From assembly GCA_013698305.1 (NCBI GenBank), contig JACCVC010000164.1:1-12451 (forward strand): a stretch of DNA of 12,451 nucleotides, in the 5' to 3' direction. The notes under the pieces are model-generated. The model did not search any database, had not been told where the DNA came from, and saw only the letters and a list, made by a program, of their open reading frames with translations. The number at the start of each line of letters is the position of its first letter. Positions within the stretch are counted from its first letter, which is position 1. The DNA is from Chloroflexia bacterium. GTDB lineage: Bacteria > Chloroflexota > Chloroflexia > Thermomicrobiales > UBA6265. Both the position numbers and the translations under genes were made by a program. This document shows, one piece after another, positions 1-7,295 of the stretch.

Positions 1-549
1 GCCCCGTTTACCGGACGCCGGGATATCGATCTCGACGATGTTCGGGAGATGATGTCTCATTTCCATTATCACGACTTCGAGGAAGCCCAGGAGTTGATTC
101 TCTCTGCGCTGCAAGAAGTCAATGAGATTTACGGATGGGTCTCGCCAGAGGCCGCCGGAATCGTCGCGGAGCAGCTCAATACCACCGCCGAGCGCGTCTT
201 CGCGTTGCTCACTTTTTACGCTGACTTCCGCACCGAGCCGCGCGGCCATCACCACATGTTGATCTGCCACGGCATGGCATGTTATGTCGAAGGTTCGCAA
301 CGACTCGTCCAGCACATGCAGGACAAGTTCGGCGTCAAGGACAGCGATACCACCGCCGACGGCAACATGAGCGTGCAGGTCGTCAACGGCTGCCTCGGCG
401 TCTGTGACCTCTCCCCGGTCGTCAAGATCGATGACTCCTATCACGGCAACGTCGACGCCGCCACCTTGACAGACCTGGTCCATCGAGCCACCTCCGCCCG
501 CGCCACGATGATTGAGGAAGATACCCATGGTTCACCCGACGCCGACTGA
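1..549 (+). CDS. NuoE/FdsG-type [2Fe-2S] subunit of an NAD-dependent oxidoreductase (5' end outside window)
   Basis: Thioredoxin-fold [2Fe-2S] subunit that relays electrons beside a NuoF-type flavin subunit (NuoE of complex I, FdsG of formate dehydrogenase, HydC/HoxE of hydrogenases). Counting from the ATG at 49, the four cluster ligands are present: C73 and C78 (CHGMAC) and C115 and C119 (NGCLGVCDLSP), the family's C-x4-C...C-x3-C pattern. The N-terminal helical part (EIYGWVSPEAAGIVAEQL, then LLTFYADF) also matches the family. ATG codons lie at 49 and 52, but the frame is open to base 1. Its translation (DIDLDDVREM) looks like the usual start of helix 1, so the true start is probably upstream of the window. 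The gene overlaps the following flavin subunit by 23 nt, as in co-translated pairs. Which enzyme it serves cannot be told from the window. Confidence 0.9.
   Translation, partial: APFTGRRDIDLDDVREMMSHFHYHDFEEAQELILSALQEVNEIYGWVSPEAAGIVAEQLNTTAERVFALLTFYADFRTEPRGHHHMLICHGMACYVEGSQRLVQHMQDKFGVKDSDTTADGNMSVQVVNGCLGVCDLSPVVKIDDSYHGNVDAATLTDLVHRATSARATMIEEDTHGSPDAD
514..520 (+). promoter_or_regulatory. ribosome binding site deciding the flavin-subunit start
   Basis: GAGGAAG lies inside the end of the NuoE-type gene, 6 nt before the ATG at 527. It supports that ATG over the in-frame TTG at 512, which overlaps this site. Confidence 0.7.
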
Positions 550-2254
550 TCGCCTGCCTCGCCTCACGTCGAAAGCCGAATACTCCACCTTCCGTGACAA
601 GGCGCGCAAGAGCTGGGCCGACCTGTGGGAGGGCGACAAGACCGTCGTCAGCGTTGGCGTTGGCAGCAGCTCCATCGCCAAGGGCGCTCTGGACATTCTC
701 GCCGCCTGCAAGACCCATGAGGCGGACTCCACCGTTGTCCGTGAGGTCAGCGGCAACGGCGCCTTCTGGATGGAGCCATGGATTGAGGTCAAGCGTCCCA
801 GCGAGCCGCCGGTCGTCTACGGACCAGTCGCGGTCGATGACGTCAGCGCGGTGCTGACCGGCGCCCGCAACGACCTCGCTATCGGGGTCCGGGCTGAGCA
901 GGACTTCAATGGCATTCCCTCACTCAGCGACGATCCCTTCTTCTCGAATCAGCTGCAGATCATCACCCGCAACGCTGGCGTGATCGAGCCGGATTCCATT
1001 GAGGATGCCATCGCTCGAGGCGCCTATGACGGCTATTTCAAGGCGCTCTTCGAGTTGACCGAGGATCAGGTGATCGAAGAAGTAACTGCCGCCAACGTGC
1101 GCGGTCGTGGCGGTGGCGGCTTCCCCGCTGGCATCAAGTGGGCCAGCGGCCGCAAGGCGAAGGCACGTCCCAAGTTCGTCGTCTGCAATTCGCACGAAGG
1201 CGAGCCGAACGTCTACAAGGATCGTCACCTCCACGAATGTGATCCACATCGTATTCTCGAAGGCATCCTGATCGCCTGCGTCGCCTGCGGCGCCGAGCGC
1301 GGCTACAACTACATCGGCGGTGAGTATCCCCTCGCCATCCGCCGCTTCCGCAAGGCGGTCGCCGACGCCGAACGGCTCGGCCTGATCGGGCAGGACATTC
1401 TCGGCACCGGGCACAATGTCGCCTTCCGCGTCCGCACCGGCGGCGGCGCCTACATCTGCGGCGAAGCGTCGGCGCTCATGTACTCGATCATGGGGGTCAA
1501 GGGCCAACCTCGCACCAAGCCCCCCCGATCCGTCGAGGAAGGCATCTGGCGGCGCCCAACAGTCGCCAACAACACCGAGACGCTCGCCTGCATCCCCGAC
1601 GTCGTCGTCAACGGCGGTAAATGGTTCGCGGAAATCGGCACGAAGGAGAGCACCGGCACCAAGCTCATGACCGTCCAGGGCCCGATGAAGCGCCACGGCG
1701 TGATCGAGGTACCGATGGGCGTGACACTTCGGCACGTCTTGTTCGACATCTTCGGCGGCATGCGCGAGGGTCACGAGTTCAAGGGCGTCCAGACGGGCGG
1801 CGTCTCCGCCGGACCGTTGACCGACCAGCACCTCGACCTGCCCGTCGACTTCGACTCGCTTTCAGACGTTGGCGGAATGCTCGGCTCTGGCGGTTGGGTC
1901 ATCTTCGACCAACACGTCTGCGTGGTCGACTTCGCTCGCTACCTCACCGCCTTCAATAGGTACGAATCCTGCGCCAAATGCGTACCCTGTCGCCTCGGCA
2001 ACCCGGCGCTCGTCGAGATTCTTGACCGGATCCGGTTCGGTCGCGGCACGCTGGATGACCTCACCCTGATCAAGAGGACCAGCAACCATGTGATTGAGTT
2101 GTCCCTGTGCGGCCTGGGTCAGGTCGCGCCTGTGCCGCTGCTGGGCATGATGGAGCACTACGAGGAGGAGTTCCGACGGCACATCGTCGACGGCGTCTGC
2201 CCAACCGGCGCCTGCCCGATCCACGCCCGCGAACCCGTCCTCGCCGCCGACTAG
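527..2254 (+). CDS. NuoF/FdsB-type FMN- and NADH-binding [4Fe-4S] subunit
   Basis: Flavin subunit (575 aa) expected to exchange hydride with NAD(H) through FMN and pass electrons to the NuoE-type partner. Residues about 38-105 are a degenerate thioredoxin-like domain without cluster cysteines (SGNGAFWMEPWIEV at 75-88), resembling the N-terminus of FdsB of NAD-dependent formate dehydrogenase. The flavin/NADH core follows: GRGGGGFPAGIKW (193-205), NSHEGEPNVYKDR (221-233), GGAYICGEASAL (306-317). The SLBB-like region comes next. The [4Fe-4S] ligands are C482, C485, C488 (CAKCVPC) and C528 (SLCGLG). A C-terminal CPTGAC (558-563) resembles the linker to the extra ferredoxin domain of HydB/HndC, but the protein stops 12 residues later. 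Usual NADEGEP and CGEE motifs read NSHEGEP and CGEA here. It overlaps the preceding gene by 23 nt; no catalytic subunit follows. It could belong to a formate dehydrogenase, hydrogenase or complex-I-like enzyme. Confidence 0.9.
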   Translation: MVHPTPTDRLPRLTSKAEYSTFRDKARKSWADLWEGDKTVVSVGVGSSSIAKGALDILAACKTHEADSTVVREVSGNGAFWMEPWIEVKRPSEPPVVYGPVAVDDVSAVLTGARNDLAIGVRAEQDFNGIPSLSDDPFFSNQLQIITRNAGVIEPDSIEDAIARGAYDGYFKALFELTEDQVIEEVTAANVRGRGGGGFPAGIKWASGRKAKARPKFVVCNSHEGEPNVYKDRHLHECDPHRILEGILIACVACGAERGYNYIGGEYPLAIRRFRKAVADAERLGLIGQDILGTGHNVAFRVRTGGGAYICGEASALMYSIMGVKGQPRTKPPRSVEEGIWRRPTVANNTETLACIPDVVVNGGKWFAEIGTKESTGTKLMTVQGPMKRHGVIEVPMGVTLRHVLFDIFGGMREGHEFKGVQTGGVSAGPLTDQHLDLPVDFDSLSDVGGMLGSGGWVIFDQHVCVVDFARYLTAFNRYESCAKCVPCRLGNPALVEILDRIRFGRGTLDDLTLIKRTSNHVIELSLCGLGQVAPVPLLGMMEHYEEEFRRHIVDGVCPTGACPIHAREPVLAAD

Positions 2255-2350
2255 CGCCCTACAAGCCTCAGTCGGCTTGGAACGGCACGTACGAGAGACC
2301 CTTGTGGCCTCCCTCATTTTTTTCTACTCGTGGGTCGCTCCCATTCCGTT

Positions 2351-3280
2351 CTATTCATGCGATTGCACCCGCGCTACGCGATTCCGCCGACCCACCGCTG
2401 CCAGCAGCACCACCCCTCCGATCACGCACACCGCTCCCGCAAGCTGAATCGGACCCAGCCGCTCACCAAGCAACCAAAAGGCCAGCACCATCGCCACGAC
2501 CGGCTCGATGGTCGCCACAATGCTCGCTTCGGACGACGGCATCCGTTGCAACCCGTAGGTGTAAAACGCCACCGGCAGAATCGTGATCATCAGGCCGCAG
2601 TACAACGCAATGCCGGCGCTTGCCCCGAACGACGGCCACTCCGTTGGCGAAACCGCCAGCTTGATCACCAGCAAGCCACTCGCGCCCACCGCCAGATACC
2701 AGACCATCAACGTCCCGGCAGAATACTGCCGCATCAGCCGCTTCGCCATCAGGCTGTAGCTGCCATAGGCCACCGCGGATGCGAGGCCAAAGCCAATGCC
2801 AACAATGTTGGCGGAGAGCGTCCCTGGCCGAAACGCCTCGACGATCAGGAAACAGCCGGCAAACGACAGGATCAGTGCCGCGATCTTGGTCCGGGTCAAC
2901 GGATCGTCCAGCCATAGCGCCGCGCCAAGCGTCACCAGCGCCGGTGCGAGATACAGCAACAACGTCCCCACCGCGACACTCGAGTAGCGAAAGGCATAGA
3001 TCAGGACCAGGTAAAAAGCGGTGACGCTGACCAACCCGAACACCACCATCCGGCCAACATCCGACCGATCGACGCGCAGTGACGACCGATCTCCGGCGCC
3101 GAACCAGCTCAGGCTCAACAATGCCGCCCCGGCCGCGCGAAGCGTCACCAGCGTCACCTCATCAATGGCCACACGATCCTGGATCAGCGCATAGGTCGGC
3201 CCGATCATCGCCCACAGCGACGCGCCGATCAGGACCGACGCCACCGGCGAACCGGCGATCCGCCGCGCTCGAAGCCGCAT
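2351..3280 (-). CDS. EamA/DMT-family membrane permease
   Basis: Predicted inner-membrane transporter of the drug/metabolite transporter superfamily (309 aa), substrate unknown; family members often export amino acids or metabolites. About ten hydrophobic segments form two five-helix EamA repeats. The second repeat ends in the typical sequence IEPVVAMVLAFWLLGE followed by a last helix (AGAVCVIGGVVLLAAVG). The ATG at 3280 shares its A with the TGA stop of the upstream dehydrogenase gene (TGATG), so it is probably translated by coupling. A longer frame to 3337 exists but would add a charged, non-membrane extension lying wholly inside the neighbour. Co-transcription with an amino/imino-acid dehydrogenase hints at a related substrate; this is inference. 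It converges with the NuoF-type gene across a 96-nt gap. Confidence 0.9.
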   Translation of the reverse strand: MRLRARRIAGSPVASVLIGASLWAMIGPTYALIQDRVAIDEVTLVTLRAAGAALLSLSWFGAGDRSSLRVDRSDVGRMVVFGLVSVTAFYLVLIYAFRYSSVAVGTLLLYLAPALVTLGAALWLDDPLTRTKIAALILSFAGCFLIVEAFRPGTLSANIVGIGFGLASAVAYGSYSLMAKRLMRQYSAGTLMVWYLAVGASGLLVIKLAVSPTEWPSFGASAGIALYCGLMITILPVAFYTYGLQRMPSSEASIVATIEPVVAMVLAFWLLGERLGPIQLAGAVCVIGGVVLLAAVGRRNRVARVQSHE

Positions 3281-4263
3281 CAATCGATGGACACCTGCTG
3301 ACCGGCGCCTGTGTCGATCGCTCGCTCCACCGCCCATCGCGCCACAGTTACGTCCTGAACCGCGTTGCCGACCGATTTGAAAAGCGTGATCTCGTCGACG
3401 GTGGTTCGACCGGGCGCTTCCTCAGCCACGATCTGACCCAACTCTCGCTCGATCCGACGGCGCTCCAGCGTCCCCTTGTTGATCGGGATGATGAAGTCCC
3501 CCGCCTCTTCCAACACCGCCTCAACCTGATCGACCACGATCGTCGCCCGCGCCACCGTCTCCTCCGGTAGCTCCTGCATCTCCGGCGTGAACGCGCCGAT
3601 CGCGTTGATGTGCGTTCCCGGTTTCACGTCCCGGTCGGAGAATACCGGCTTCCTGGACGTTGTCGCCGTGCAGATCACGTCAGCCTGCGCCACAACGCTC
3701 GCATCAGAGCTCGTTTCCAGCCGATCCAGCAACTCGGGCCAGTCCTCGGCGATCTGCCCCCGGTATCGTTCCAGCGAGTCTTCCGACAGGTCAACCACCG
3801 TGATCTTCTCGATAGGTCGAACCGCCGCCACTGCCGCCGCCTGCGTCACGCCCTGCGCTCCCGCGCCGATCACCACCAGATTGCGCGCATCATCCCGCGC
3901 CAGCAGGTCCGTAGCCGACCCCGAGACCGCACCTGTTCGAAGCGCGGTCAGATACGCCCCGCTAATGATGGCCATGGGCGCCCCGGTCGACTCGTCCAGC
4001 AGGCACACCATCGCCGAAATCGTGGGAAGGTCCTTGTCCCTGTTACCCTCGAACACCGACACGACCTTGAAACCAAGCGCGTTCGCGGCGGGGACATAGG
4101 CGGGCATCAGCAGCGTCACCGCCCCCTCCGCGACCGGCACCACCGAACGCAACGGCGACTCCGCGCGGCCCGCGGACAACTCCCGGAACGCGAGTTTCAT
4201 CAGCTCGATCGCATCGGTCATCGGCACGAGCTGCCGCACGTCGTTTCGCGTCAATACCAGCAT
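3280..4263 (-). CDS. ornithine cyclodeaminase/mu-crystallin family NAD(P)-dependent enzyme
   Basis: A 327-aa member of the family that includes ornithine cyclodeaminase, archaeal alanine dehydrogenase, and ketimine or pyrroline-2-carboxylate reductases. Visible features: substrate-site K66 (GFKVVSVFEGN), the LRTGAVSGSATDLLAR block (108-123), a Rossmann loop GAGAQG (133-138), and D158 at the end of the second strand (VVDLS), which favours NAD(H). The family's catalytic Asp region, GGD-P in true ornithine cyclodeaminase, reads AIGAFTPEMQEL (221-232) here, with no Asp. A reductase/dehydrogenase activity on a cyclic or linear imino acid is therefore likelier than cyclodeamination. ATG 4263 is preceded by AGGAGA at a 6-nt gap; the in-frame GTG at 4269 abuts that site and is less likely. 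It is coupled to the downstream EamA permease gene. Confidence 0.88.
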   Translation of the reverse strand: MLVLTRNDVRQLVPMTDAIELMKLAFRELSAGRAESPLRSVVPVAEGAVTLLMPAYVPAANALGFKVVSVFEGNRDKDLPTISAMVCLLDESTGAPMAIISGAYLTALRTGAVSGSATDLLARDDARNLVVIGAGAQGVTQAAAVAAVRPIEKITVVDLSEDSLERYRGQIAEDWPELLDRLETSSDASVVAQADVICTATTSRKPVFSDRDVKPGTHINAIGAFTPEMQELPEETVARATIVVDQVEAVLEEAGDFIIPINKGTLERRRIERELGQIVAEEAPGRTTVDEITLFKSVGNAVQDVTVARWAVERAIDTGAGQQVSID

Positions 4264-4269
4264 GAACAC

Positions 4270-4275
4270 TCTCCT
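4270..4275 (-). promoter_or_regulatory. ribosome binding site of the OCD-family gene
   Basis: AGGAGA on the minus strand, 6 nt before the ATG at 4263. It decides between that ATG and the GTG at 4269. Confidence 0.75.
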
Positions 4276-4334
4276 GACTCGATGGCGCTCGGCGGACGCA
4301 CATAGCGCCGCCGCTCTTGGGGAACAATGAAGTG

Positions 4335-4363
4335 AGTGTACCGACCCCGCTCCCCTTCCTCAA
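4335..4363 (-). promoter_or_regulatory. sigma70-type promoter for the OCD-family/EamA operon
   Basis: On the minus strand, TTGAGG (4363-4358) and TACACT (4340-4335) are separated by exactly 17 nt. This gives 4/6 matches to each consensus hexamer. Transcription would start near 4328, leaving a leader of about 65 nt before the ATG at 4263. Identified by eye only. Confidence 0.45.
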
Positions 4364-4519
4364 CACCACTCAAGGTCGCATCTGTGACTTCTCGGCATAG
4401 TCGTGGAAAGTGAGTTCCCTTGACGGGTGACCACTCTGGCGACAACTCCAAGGCATCCGTACGCTTTTCGTTCGACCGTACACAGCGTCCGGACATCAAG
4501 ATCGACGGTCAGTGCCACG

Positions 4520-4548
4520 TAGACAACCCTTCCCAAGACGGATACAAT
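4520..4548 (+). promoter_or_regulatory. sigma70-type promoter for the twin-Cys gene
   Basis: TAGACA (4520-4525), a 17-nt spacer and TACAAT (4543-4548) give 5/6 matches to each consensus hexamer. Transcription would start near 4555, giving a leader of about 125 nt to the ATG at 4680. Such a start would exclude any translation start near 4512. Confidence 0.5.
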
Positions 4549-4660
4549 CTTCGAAAGAGGAGCACCGTCTCCACCCACTCATGAATTCAGGGTGTCGGCG
4601 ACGTCGTGGGGGACGTTCGCAGAGGAAAGCTGTTGCCAGAATTCCTTGTGTGGGCCCGTC

Positions 4661-4669
4661 GGGAGGGGG
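4661..4669 (+). promoter_or_regulatory. ribosome binding site of the twin-Cys gene
   Basis: The purine run GGGAGGGGG ends 10 nt before the ATG at 4680. It supports that start over the in-frame ATG at 4581 and GTG at 4650, which have no well-placed site. Confidence 0.55.
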
Positions 4670-4679
4670 ATTCATCACT

Positions 4680-7037
4680 ATGGCCGCCCAGAAACGTCAA
4701 TGCGTCAATTGTCGCTACTTTCAGGATGCTGGAATGGCGGGAAGCGGTTGGTGTACGCATCCAAAGCGTCAGGACGCAGATGGCGTTCGGCTGCTGGTGA
4801 GGCGCGGCGAGCTTGCCTGCCGCAATAGTTGGGGTGGCGATCTGTTCGGCGGCAAGGACGGTGACGACGAGTCGCGGGTTGAGCCAGGCGCCAGTCTCGA
4901 AGCCGCCACCGATGCTCAACGACCTACTCCCATCGACGACGAAGTCACATCCGTGGTAACACCGCCCATCCGGCGATCACCACAGGATATGCCGACCGTT
5001 GCCGACCCCGGCGAAGGCTCGGATGAAGACCGGGTTGTCTCCGACCGGCCCGCTCCCCGCCGGGACAATCAGCGCGAGGAGCCCGACCATCACAATGAGG
5101 CTGCCCGCAGTGACCAGGACGAGCGCGCGCGGCTAATAGCCCGGGGCAACTCCGACGCATTGGCCCACGCGCGAGAACGACTGTTCGACAGAAAGCGCCG
5201 GCTCCGCGCCAGGGATGCCGACCAGAGTAGTGACGCGGTCGATGACGGCGATGATGAGGTCGCAGACGCCCGCGCAACGACGTTCGCGTCACCGGATCGT
5301 CATCGCGCATCGGCTCCTCAGTCCCGCTACTTTCAGCGATTCGGCAAAGCAGAAACGCTAAAGTCCGAGGCATTGCCAGGCGACTCACCGGTACCTCGCG
5401 CCGAGGTGCTGCGGCGTCAGGGGGATCGACCTTCGCCAGATCGCTACGAGTCGATCCCTGAGGTGGATCCCGGTTTCGATCTGCCCGGCTGGCGCGGGGA
5501 ACGGGCGCCGCGCCAAAACGACACCACGCCAGATCGTCCAACAAAGCCTCAACAGGTCGAGCCTCTGATCGCGGCGCCCGAACTCGTAGACAGTGCAGAC
5601 GATGGCGGCGATCCCCCAGACACCACATACGAACACACCCTCAACCGTGCCCGCCGGATACGTGAGTCCAAACGTTCAGCTCACGCTCGTCCCGTGCATG
5701 CCGAACACCACCGCTCACAACAAGAGACCGACCCCACGCCTCGAACATCTGCTGAGTCATCACGCCCACCCGCCGACGCCGAGTTCAGCGCGGCCACCCA
5801 CCTTCCGGACATGGTCGATGAGAATCGCTCTGCCCAGGAGGACCGTTTGGAGAAAGCATCGACCCTGCCCGATCAAGCCCACACGTCGGCATCTCACCAG
5901 CGAAGGCGAGGCTGGCTCGCACAGTTAGGCATTCGCCGCGGGATCGACAGCGACGATGCTCCGGCGGTGGCCCCGGATGCATCGCCGGCCAGGCTGGCGG
6001 CGAACCAGTTGTCCCCGAGCGTCGTCGACATTGACGGCTTCACTGGTGACGATGACCATGCCTATGGTTCTGAGGGATATGGCCACTCTCTCCTTCCCGG
6101 GCACAGGAAAACGCTCGACCCTATGGCGGAGGACACCGTCGCTTCTGACGATTCCGAAGTTACGTATATTCCGAAACGTGCGAACGACGCAGAGGCGCAG
6201 ACGACATTGACTGCTGGTAGCGAATTTCAGGGATCACGCTATGTCCTTCCAGATCTCGATGATGTCTTTGCCGATCGGACAGCTCCCAACTCCGACGAAC
6301 CAGATCGTCGCAAGCATCAACAGTCCTCGCCACATTCTTTGGAAACAGTCTCACATCTGACAGCCGCGGACCTTGTGTCCGGGAATGAGGAAAATCTGGA
6401 TTCTCACGTGGACTCCGCCGAACGCTCAGCGTCCCACGTTGTGGCCAACGAAGATACCGGCTCCCGTCGCGATTCATTCAGCTCAGGCAGCCGCTGGTCA
6501 CGCGACTCCACCACGTCTCCACGCGAGAGCTGGTTCCGCGCTCGCCGCTTTCAGGATTGGGACCAGTCTCACGACGGCAATAGCCCCGATCATGAAAGAT
6601 CGACGCAACCTGATGGCCAGGTCGCCGACACCACCCCTCTGTGCAGCCAACACGGGACAGTCGACCACCAATCCCTCCCTGACCTCGACGCCAGCGGATT
6701 CGACGTGCGAGATATCGCCGACCGGGGTGGTGAGCTGCTGGACATGACGATCGACATCGCTCCGGACATCCCGCGTGCCTGTCGATCATGCCGCAGCTTC
6801 CAGAGCGCAGACGGCGGTGTCCGGGGCTGGTGTACCAACGAGTGGGCGTTCACCCACCGCCGCATGGTCAATGAGGACGATCTTGCGTGTGACTCCACCA
6901 TCGGCTGTTGGTGGCTTCCCGACGACCGATACTGGCAAAGCGATCCCGAGATCTCATGGACCTTGGCCACACCGCTGATCGATGCATTCATCGCAGGTCG
7001 AACTCGATCCCCGCGCCGCAGGATATCTGGAGAGTGA
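4680..7037 (+). CDS. unrecognised protein with a Cys4 box at each end and a long disordered linker
   Basis: I recognise no family for this 785-aa protein. Near the N-terminus are C8, C11, C25 and C47 (QCVNCRYFQ...SGWCTHP...GELACRN). Near the C-terminus are C701, C704, C718 and C737 (ACRSCRSFQ...RGWCTNE...DDLAC), plus C743. Both boxes have C-x2-C-R-x-F-Q and exactly 13 residues to G-W-C-T, then 21 or 18 residues to L-A-C. They look like one duplicated domain binding zinc or an Fe-S cluster (inferred from the spacing). The roughly 650 residues between are rich in Asp, Glu, Ser, Arg, Pro, Thr and His, contain only one Cys (C655), and have no membrane segment or signal peptide. A small amphipathic patch (RRRGWLAQLGIRRGID, 408-423) stands out. 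Codon choice looks less GC3-biased than in neighbouring enzymes, fitting a fast-evolving linker. It lies upstream of the RodZ-like gene in the same direction, 258 nt apart. Confidence 0.8.
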   Translation: MAAQKRQCVNCRYFQDAGMAGSGWCTHPKRQDADGVRLLVRRGELACRNSWGGDLFGGKDGDDESRVEPGASLEAATDAQRPTPIDDEVTSVVTPPIRRSPQDMPTVADPGEGSDEDRVVSDRPAPRRDNQREEPDHHNEAARSDQDERARLIARGNSDALAHARERLFDRKRRLRARDADQSSDAVDDGDDEVADARATTFASPDRHRASAPQSRYFQRFGKAETLKSEALPGDSPVPRAEVLRRQGDRPSPDRYESIPEVDPGFDLPGWRGERAPRQNDTTPDRPTKPQQVEPLIAAPELVDSADDGGDPPDTTYEHTLNRARRIRESKRSAHARPVHAEHHRSQQETDPTPRTSAESSRPPADAEFSAATHLPDMVDENRSAQEDRLEKASTLPDQAHTSASHQRRRGWLAQLGIRRGIDSDDAPAVAPDASPARLAANQLSPSVVDIDGFTGDDDHAYGSEGYGHSLLPGHRKTLDPMAEDTVASDDSEVTYIPKRANDAEAQTTLTAGSEFQGSRYVLPDLDDVFADRTAPNSDEPDRRKHQQSSPHSLETVSHLTAADLVSGNEENLDSHVDSAERSASHVVANEDTGSRRDSFSSGSRWSRDSTTSPRESWFRARRFQDWDQSHDGNSPDHERSTQPDGQVADTTPLCSQHGTVDHQSLPDLDASGFDVRDIADRGGELLDMTIDIAPDIPRACRSCRSFQSADGGVRGWCTNEWAFTHRRMVNEDDLACDSTIGCWWLPDDRYWQSDPEISWTLATPLIDAFIAGRTRSPRRRISGE

Positions 7038-7295
7038 TCGTGAGCCATAGATGTACGTACGACCAATTTCGCGGCCCGGCCCCAAACAGCGACACAAGGC
7101 CAGCATTTCAGGGTAGACTTGGCTCAGGTTTAGGGGGAAGGGTGGCCGCGTTCATCCTCACACACATTCCGAGCATCACTTCCGCGTTGGGCGACATCTG
7201 CCGCCAATGAGAGTTGGTGTAGCCGTATGTTCCTGTCCGACACTGGCCTCAATCGAACGATCGACTTTTCGGCACCGGGGGCCATTGGATAGCCT

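Larger units (their letters stand above)
4264..4679. other. divergent intergenic region, 416 bp
   Basis: This stretch lies between the minus-strand dehydrogenase/permease operon and the plus-strand twin-Cys gene. It holds one promoter-like element facing each way and the two ribosome binding sites. I see no tRNA, no clear riboswitch or T-box signature and no convincing terminator. The plus-strand frame of the twin-Cys gene stays open back to 4512. The peptide it would add is Arg-rich, has no counterpart in the C-terminal box, and probably is not translated. Confidence 0.6.

Noticed and set aside
920..1831. 303-codon open frame on the minus strand inside the NuoF-type gene
   Set aside because: It lies antisense to a gene with clear family motifs and encodes no recognisable domain. 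Long antisense frames are expected in GC-rich DNA.
2262..2323. 6-bp hairpin (CAAGCC/GGCTTG) and a separate T7 run between convergent genes
   Set aside because: The stem is short and lies 37 nt from the T-run; no stable stem directly precedes the T-run. Possible terminator, but not supportable.
4264..4440. T-box or other riboswitch in the leader of the OCD-family gene
   Set aside because: No T-box core sequence or recognisable aptamer consensus found on the minus strand, and the predicted leader is only about 65 nt.
4512..4679. N-terminal extension of the twin-Cys gene from 4512 or 4581
   Set aside because: The predicted transcription start near 4555 lies downstream of 4512. The added peptide is Arg-rich, and the best ribosome binding site precedes 4680.
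4945..5628. 227-codon minus-strand frame inside the twin-Cys gene
   Set aside because: Arg/Pro/Ala-rich translation with no domain. The plus-strand frame is far longer and carries the matched Cys boxes at both ends.
7038..7295. Promoter or small gene in the gap before the RodZ-like gene
   Set aside because: TAGACT and TATGTT look like -10 elements but have no matching -35 at the right distance; open frames here lack start sites and domain features.
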